NCBI RefSeq assembly: GCF_002849715.1
Contig: NZ_CP018863.1
Coordinates: 930,001 to 994,000, forward strand
From: Arthrobacter crystallopoietes
GTDB taxonomy: Bacteria > Actinomycetota > Actinomycetes > Actinomycetales > Micrococcaceae
Length of the DNA stretch: 64,000 nt
Direction of reading: 5' to 3'
This document shows, in pieces, positions 60,395-64,000 of this stretch. Within the stretch, counting starts at the first letter, position 1. Every line of letters starts with the position of its first letter. The notes beneath the pieces were generated by a model. It saw only the letters and a program-made list of their open reading frames with translations, did no database searches and was not told the origin of the DNA. The translations under genes were made by a program, and so were the position numbers.

Positions 60395-61192
60395 TTAGCG
60401 CGCGGACCAGCCGCCGTCCATGGTGTAACTGGCGCCCGTGACCATTGACGCATCGTCGCTGGCGAGCCAGGCCACCAGTGAGGCCACTTCCTTCGGCTCG
60501 ACCAGGCGTTTGATGGCGCTTTCGGTCAGCATGATCTTTGCCAGCACCTCGGACTCCGGGATGCCGTGGAGCCGTGCCTGGTCAGCGATCTGCTTCTCCA
60601 CTAGCGGGGTCCGGACGTAGCCGGGGTTGACGCAGTTGCTGGTCACGCCGTACTCGCCGCCCTCCAGCGCGGTGACCTTGGACAGGCCTTCGAGCCCGTG
60701 CTTGGCCGTTACATAGGCGGACTTGAACGGGGAAGCGCGCAGCCCGTGCACCGAGGAAACGTTGATGATGCGGCCAAATCCCTGCGCATACATCTTCGGC
60801 AGCGCCGCGCGGACCAGCAGGAACGGGACCTCCAGCATCAGGGTCAGGATCCTCCGGAAGTCCTCCGGGTTGAAGTCCTGGATCGGGCTGACGTGCTGGA
60901 TGCCGGCGTTGTTGACCAGGATGTCCACGCCGTCGAGCGCTTCGGTAAGCCGATCGTCGGTGACGGCCGAGGGATCCAGCAGATCGACCGCCCGGCTGGA
61001 GCCGCCGACTTCCTCAGCCACCGTTTCGGCGCCGGCTTGGTCCATGTCCGCGACGACCACGTGGGCGCCGCGGGCCGCGAGGGCATGCACCACGGCCAAG
61101 CCGATCCCGCTGGCGCCGCCGGTGACCAGGGCCCGCCTGCCCGCCAGTGGTTGTGCGGCGGACAGGTCGGTCCGTTCGGTTTCGTTGGTCAT
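60395..61192 (-). CDS. bdh: 3-hydroxybutyrate dehydrogenase
   Basis: A 265-residue classical SDR. It has TGGASGIGLAVVHALAARGA (NAD fold), NNAGIQHVSPIQDF, SSVHGLRASPFKSAYVTAKHG with the Ser-Tyr-Lys triad, and NCVNPGYVRTPLVEKQIADQ, all features of bacterial D-3-hydroxybutyrate dehydrogenases. It oxidises 3-hydroxybutyrate to acetoacetate, which ScoAB activates and the thiolase splits. The MHS symporter gene lies 52 bases upstream in the same direction, probably one transcript. Confidence 0.9.
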   Translation of the reverse strand: MTNETERTDLSAAQPLAGRRALVTGGASGIGLAVVHALAARGAHVVVADMDQAGAETVAEEVGGSSRAVDLLDPSAVTDDRLTEALDGVDILVNNAGIQHVSPIQDFNPEDFRRILTLMLEVPFLLVRAALPKMYAQGFGRIINVSSVHGLRASPFKSAYVTAKHGLEGLSKVTALEGGEYGVTSNCVNPGYVRTPLVEKQIADQARLHGIPESEVLAKIMLTESAIKRLVEPKEVASLVAWLASDDASMVTGASYTMDGGWSAR

Positions 61193-61244
61193 GAAAGTTC
61201 CCTTACGTAGAGCAGGTTGGTGCTTGTTGCGGGCGCGGACTGGC

Positions 61245-62615
61245 TCAGTTGGTGACGCGGGCGGTGTTCAGCCCATGCTTGCGGGCGTCGGCGTCGTCAA
61301 TATCGTGCAGGGAAGCGCCCCGGGTTTCCTTCAGCGTGATCACCGCGACGGCGGTAATGGCACAGGCCACCGCCACGTAGATGGCCACCGGGACCCAGGA
61401 GCCGAAGTCCTGCAGCAACGCGGTCGCGATGATCGGCGCCATCGAACCGGCGATAATCGAGGTGACCTGGTAGCCCAGGGAGACGCCGGAGTAGCGCATG
61501 CGGGTGGGGAACATTTCAGCCATGATGGCGGGCTGGCCCGCGTACATCAGCGCGTGGAAGCACAGGCCGATGGTCACGGCGGCGATGATGATGAACGGGT
61601 TCTGGGTATCGAACATCGGGAAGGCGAAGAACGCCCAGCTGGCCCCGAGCACCGCACCGGCCAAGTACACCGGCTTGCGGCCGAAGGCATCGGAGAGCCG
61701 GCCGACCTGCGGAATCACAATGAAGTGGATGACGTGGGCCACCAGCAGCGCCAGCAGCAACTGGCTCGTGTCGTACTCGTGCTCGGTCTTGAGGTACACG
61801 ATGGTGAAGCTGACGATGATGTAGTAGAGGATGTTCTCGGCGAAGCGCAGTCCCATGGCGCCGAAGATGCCCTTGGGGTACTTCTTCACAACTTCCATCA
61901 CGCCGTAGCTGACGGCCTTGTCGGCTTCCACCTGGGCGCGGGCTTCAAGGAAGATCGGTGCCTCGTTGACGTGGGTGCGGATGTAGTAGCCGATGATGAC
62001 GATGAATGCGGACACCCAGAAGGCCACGCGCCAGCCCCAGCTGAGGAACTGATCCGAGGGGAGGATCCAGGACATGCCCAGCAGCACCAGGGTAGCCAGC
62101 AGGTTGCCCACCGGAACGGCGGCCTGCGGCCAGCTGGACCAGAACCCGCGCGACTTGTTCGGGCTGTGCTCGGCCACCAGCAGGACGGCGCCGCCCCACT
62201 CGCCGCCCACGGCGAAGCCCTGGACGAAGCGCAGGATTACCAGCAGCGCCGGCGCCCAGTAGCCAATGGAGTTGAAGCCGGGCAGGCAGCCCATGAGGAA
62301 CGTGGCCACGCCGACCATGATGATGGTGACCTGCAGGGTGTGCTTGCGGCCAAGCTTGTCGCCGATCTGGCCGAACACAATGCCGCCGAGCGGACGGGCG
62401 ATGAAGCCCACCGCGTAGGTCAGGAAGGCCGCGATGATGCCGTCCAGCTCCGTGTTGGCGTTGGGGAAGAAGAACTGGCCGAAGACCAGCGAGGCGGCGG
62501 TGGCGTAGAGGAAGAACTCGTACCACTCCACCACCGTGCCCACCATCGAGGCGGCCACAATCTTTTTCAGTCCCGATTTCTCCGTCTCCGGGGACGTCGG
62601 CTTGTTGACGCTCAT
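61245..62615 (-). CDS. Metabolite:H+ symporter (MHS family) for a short-chain acid
   Basis: A 456-residue, 12-helix transporter. The MHS signatures EWYEFFLYATAASL near residue 30, PLGGIVFGQIGDKLGRK near 80 and FVQGFAVGGEWGGAVLLVAEH near 130 are present. It is the first gene of the pair with 3-hydroxybutyrate dehydrogenase, which suggests 3-hydroxybutyrate or acetoacetate uptake. ATG 62615 has AAAGGAG upstream; longer frames lack one. Confidence 0.88.
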   Translation of the reverse strand: MSVNKPTSPETEKSGLKKIVAASMVGTVVEWYEFFLYATAASLVFGQFFFPNANTELDGIIAAFLTYAVGFIARPLGGIVFGQIGDKLGRKHTLQVTIIMVGVATFLMGCLPGFNSIGYWAPALLVILRFVQGFAVGGEWGGAVLLVAEHSPNKSRGFWSSWPQAAVPVGNLLATLVLLGMSWILPSDQFLSWGWRVAFWVSAFIVIIGYYIRTHVNEAPIFLEARAQVEADKAVSYGVMEVVKKYPKGIFGAMGLRFAENILYYIIVSFTIVYLKTEHEYDTSQLLLALLVAHVIHFIVIPQVGRLSDAFGRKPVYLAGAVLGASWAFFAFPMFDTQNPFIIIAAVTIGLCFHALMYAGQPAIMAEMFPTRMRYSGVSLGYQVTSIIAGSMAPIIATALLQDFGSWVPVAIYVAVACAITAVAVITLKETRGASLHDIDDADARKHGLNTARVTN

Positions 62616-62737
62616 CGGCGCACTCCTTTGTTCTGCAGGTGTCAGCGTTGACATCGGCGTTGCGGGGTCCTGTGTTCCAGCACACAGAACGGCTTTACCG
62701 AGTATGGACATAGCCGCTGCTGTGCATCAATGACCAG

Positions 62738-62760
62738 TTGCGCAGAGATGAAGTGCACAA
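62738..62760. promoter_or_regulatory. LysR-type operator TTGCGCA-N9-TGCACAA
   Basis: Seven-base arms (62738-62744, 62754-62760) with one mismatch lie between the divergent MHS symporter and LysR genes. A further half-site TGTGCA is at 62721-62726. T-N11-A type symmetry is usual for LysR proteins. Confidence 0.6.
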
Positions 62761-62768
62761 TTGCAGAT

Positions 62769-63701
62769 ATGAACAGCCAATCCCCCGGCGCCGCCGCCCC
62801 GAACCCCCACGACCTGCTGATCCTGCTCGCCGTGGCGCGGACCGGAAGATTTACGACGGCGGCCGAGAGCCTGGGTTTGAACCACACCACCGTCTCGCGC
62901 CGGATTACCGCGTTGGAGAAGAGCCTCGGCGGCCGGACGCTCGCCCGCACCGTGGGCGGCTGGGAGCTCACGGACCTGGGCCGCCGGGCCGTGCGGGCCG
63001 CCGAGGACGTGGAGACCGCGGTGGCCACCATCAACGAAGGTGAGGAAGAAGCGGACCAGATCGCCGGCGTCGTACGCATTTCCGCCACCGACGGCTTCAG
63101 TGCGTTCATCATCGCGCCGGCGGTGGCCCAGCTGCGCCGGAAGCACCCGAACCTCAGCGTGGAGATTGTCAACGTCACGCGTCGGGCGCTGCAGCACCGC
63201 TCCGGCCTGGACCTGGAGGTGGTGGTCGGCGAGCCGCAGGTGCACCGGGCCGAGGCAATCCGGCTGGGCTACTACATGCTGGGAATGTATGCCTCGCGCC
63301 GCTATCTGGAGGACTTCGGCACGCCCGCCAGCGTCGCGGAACTCAGCGAGCACCGGCTGGTGTACTTCGTCGACTCGATGCTGCAGGTGGACGATCTGGA
63401 TGCCCCGCGGCGGCTGGTCCCCGGCATGCTGGATTCACTAAGCTCCACCAACGTTTTCGTCCACGTCGAGGCCACCCGGGCCGGCGCCGGGATCGGCTTC
63501 CTGCCCTGCTTTATGGCCGGCCGCCACCCGGACCTAGTGCGGCTTCTGCCGGAGGACTTCCAGGAACGCCTCCCCTACTGGATGGTGCTGCGGCCGGACT
63601 CGCTGCGCCAGCCCGCCGTCGCCGCCGTGGCCGAGGCGCTGCGCCGCCGGACGGCCGCCGTCGAAGACGCCCTGCTGGGCCGCGAACCTCTGGATTACTG
63701 A
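62769..63701 (+). CDS. LysR-family regulator
   Basis: A 310-residue regulator. The N-terminal HTH is LLAVARTGRFTTAAESLGLNHTTVSRRI; its FTTAAES part is encoded by a 10-mer motif copy. The periplasmic-binding-protein-like effector domain follows. It diverges from the MHS symporter-bdh pair and likely activates it in response to 3-hydroxybutyrate or a related acid. ATG 62769 is chosen because an upstream ATG (62730) would place the operator inside the coding region. The 3' end overlaps the next convergent gene by 7 bases. Confidence 0.9.
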   Translation: MNSQSPGAAAPNPHDLLILLAVARTGRFTTAAESLGLNHTTVSRRITALEKSLGGRTLARTVGGWELTDLGRRAVRAAEDVETAVATINEGEEEADQIAGVVRISATDGFSAFIIAPAVAQLRRKHPNLSVEIVNVTRRALQHRSGLDLEVVVGEPQVHRAEAIRLGYYMLGMYASRRYLEDFGTPASVAELSEHRLVYFVDSMLQVDDLDAPRRLVPGMLDSLSSTNVFVHVEATRAGAGIGFLPCFMAGRHPDLVRLLPEDFQERLPYWMVLRPDSLRQPAVAAVAEALRRRTAAVEDALLGREPLDY

Positions 63702-63895
63702 GAACGACGGCGGGTGCGTCGCCGGCCGAAGAGTTCCTTGATCCAACCGAAGGCGACGCCGGACTGCCGGCTCGCACCGGTAGCGCAGGTGCAGCGGCGG
63801 GACTGCGGAACGTTACGCATCACTTGGTCAACATGGTTTCCACAGCCTGCCCACGTTGCCTTTCCGCATTCTTGGCATGTCGCCGTCCGGCACAT
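63695..63895 (-). CDS. Small zinc-ribbon-like protein
   Basis: A 66-residue protein beginning MCRTATCQECGKATWAGCG, with further Cys in RRCTCATG and a basic C-terminus RRRTRRRSQ. Such CxxC-rich proteins with HVDQVM are widespread and strongly conserved in Micrococcales, usually as stand-alone genes. AAGGAC precedes ATG 63895. It likely binds zinc and may contact nucleic acid or ribosomes; no function is established that I know of. Confidence 0.75.
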   Translation of the reverse strand: MCRTATCQECGKATWAGCGNHVDQVMRNVPQSRRCTCATGASRQSGVAFGWIKELFGRRRTRRRSQ

Positions 63896-63956
63896 ATAAG
63901 TCCTTCCATCGCTTTATGGTAAGTAGCCGCTTTACTGGCAGCACTCGCCATTCTAC

Positions 63957-63972
63957 ATACCCCCATGGGTAT
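63957..63972. promoter_or_regulatory. CsoR-type copper operator at the right edge
   Basis: ATACCC-CCAT-GGGTAT is a perfect 6-bp inverted repeat of the ATACCCnnnnGGGTAT form bound by actinobacterial CsoR proteins. TATAAA follows. Copper-handling genes (csoR, copZ or copA) are expected just beyond 64000 on the plus strand. Confidence 0.6.
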
Positions 63973-64000
63973 AAAGAAGTAATGGAACGGGACTTGCGTA

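Larger units (their letters stand above)
8615..63713. repeat. Dispersed 10-mer ACGACGGCGG, 24 copies
   Basis: Exact copies on the plus strand start at 8615, 13857, 23422, 24992, 32785, 33584, 34028, 36121, 50498, 55060, 57344, 62853 and 63704. Copies on the minus strand occupy 13118-13127, 15131-15140, 15212-15221, 18750-18759, 25397-25406, 33674-33683, 35388-35397, 40599-40608, 46153-46162, 47282-47291 and 53063-53072. The bases just upstream are often A/T-rich, most often AACA. Two or three copies are intergenic; the rest are inside genes in several reading frames. A rough estimate from about 66% GC gives fewer than one copy expected by chance. See findings for interpretation. Confidence 0.75.

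Noticed and set aside
1-64000. CRISPR arrays, insertion sequences, prophage or integrative elements
   Set aside because: I found no regularly spaced repeats, transposase, integrase, or att-like direct repeats next to tRNA genes. The dispersed 10-mer is not an array.

Overview
The window is GC-rich, densely coding, free of tRNA/rRNA genes, and has the gene content of a soil actinobacterium of the Micrococcaceae (Arthrobacter-like). The evidence is protein families only: an IniB/IniA/IniC-like trio, CitAB-type regulators with a CitM carrier, an MHS symporter, a small CRTCTCQECGK-type zinc-ribbon protein, and many promoters placed so that mRNAs would be leaderless. Gene order is mosaic but mostly metabolic and regulatory. 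I see no prophage, transposase, integrase or CRISPR array. One gene (51627-52724) stands out by its composition.

Layout. 1-8 kb: a partial gene, a flavin monooxygenase, a class A PBP, and an ECF41/SigJ-type sigma factor between its divergent SDR target and a downstream oxidoreductase; then a PHP-domain protein. 8-10 kb: a MerR regulator followed by a 25-residue, eight-cysteine microprotein with a near-perfect ribosome binding site, then a secreted glycerophosphodiesterase. 10.6-20.3 kb (minus strand): a five-gene cluster of membrane-anchored Hsp70, LuxR-type STAND regulator, IniB-like acidic Asn/Asp-repeat protein and two dynamin-like GTPases, resembling mycobacterial iniBAC with two added genes. 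20.8-24 kb: small membrane protein, GlxA-type regulator, HD-domain protein, zinc alcohol dehydrogenase. 24.1-28.9 kb: FadR-type regulator, asparaginase, aspartase and amino-acid permease, a complete asparagine/aspartate utilisation operon. 29-32.8 kb: ArsR plus CDF metal exporter, an MFS transporter and a methyltransferase. 32.8-37.1 kb: CitM citrate carrier divergent from a CitA/CitB two-component system. 37.1-47.3 kb: a large secreted FG-GAP protein, a GH15 trehalase-like enzyme, membrane proteins, TetR, AKR and Gfo/Idh/MocA oxidoreductases. 47.5-51.5 kb: CBS/zinc-ribbon protein and a 2-oxoacid dehydrogenase E1alpha-E1beta-E2 operon without E3. 52.7-63.7 kb: a ketone-body and short-chain acid region: IclR regulator, CoA transferase (ScoAB), thiolase, EtfBA with a cytochrome-b-like membrane protein, 3-hydroxybutyrate dehydrogenase, MHS symporter and LysR regulator. 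The right edge carries a CsoR-type (copper) operator whose genes lie outside the window.

Across the window a 10-mer, ACGACGGCGG, occurs 24 times on both strands. It lies in terminator stems (two of them as near-inverted pairs) and, inside genes, often in low-complexity linkers where AACAACGACGGCGG is read as Asn-Asn-Asp-Gly-Gly in five unrelated proteins. Its abundance and its placement in inverted pairs at terminators resemble DNA uptake sequences of naturally competent bacteria. I consider this, the Hsp70-LuxR-IniBAC cluster and the Cys-rich microprotein the three observations most worth following up.
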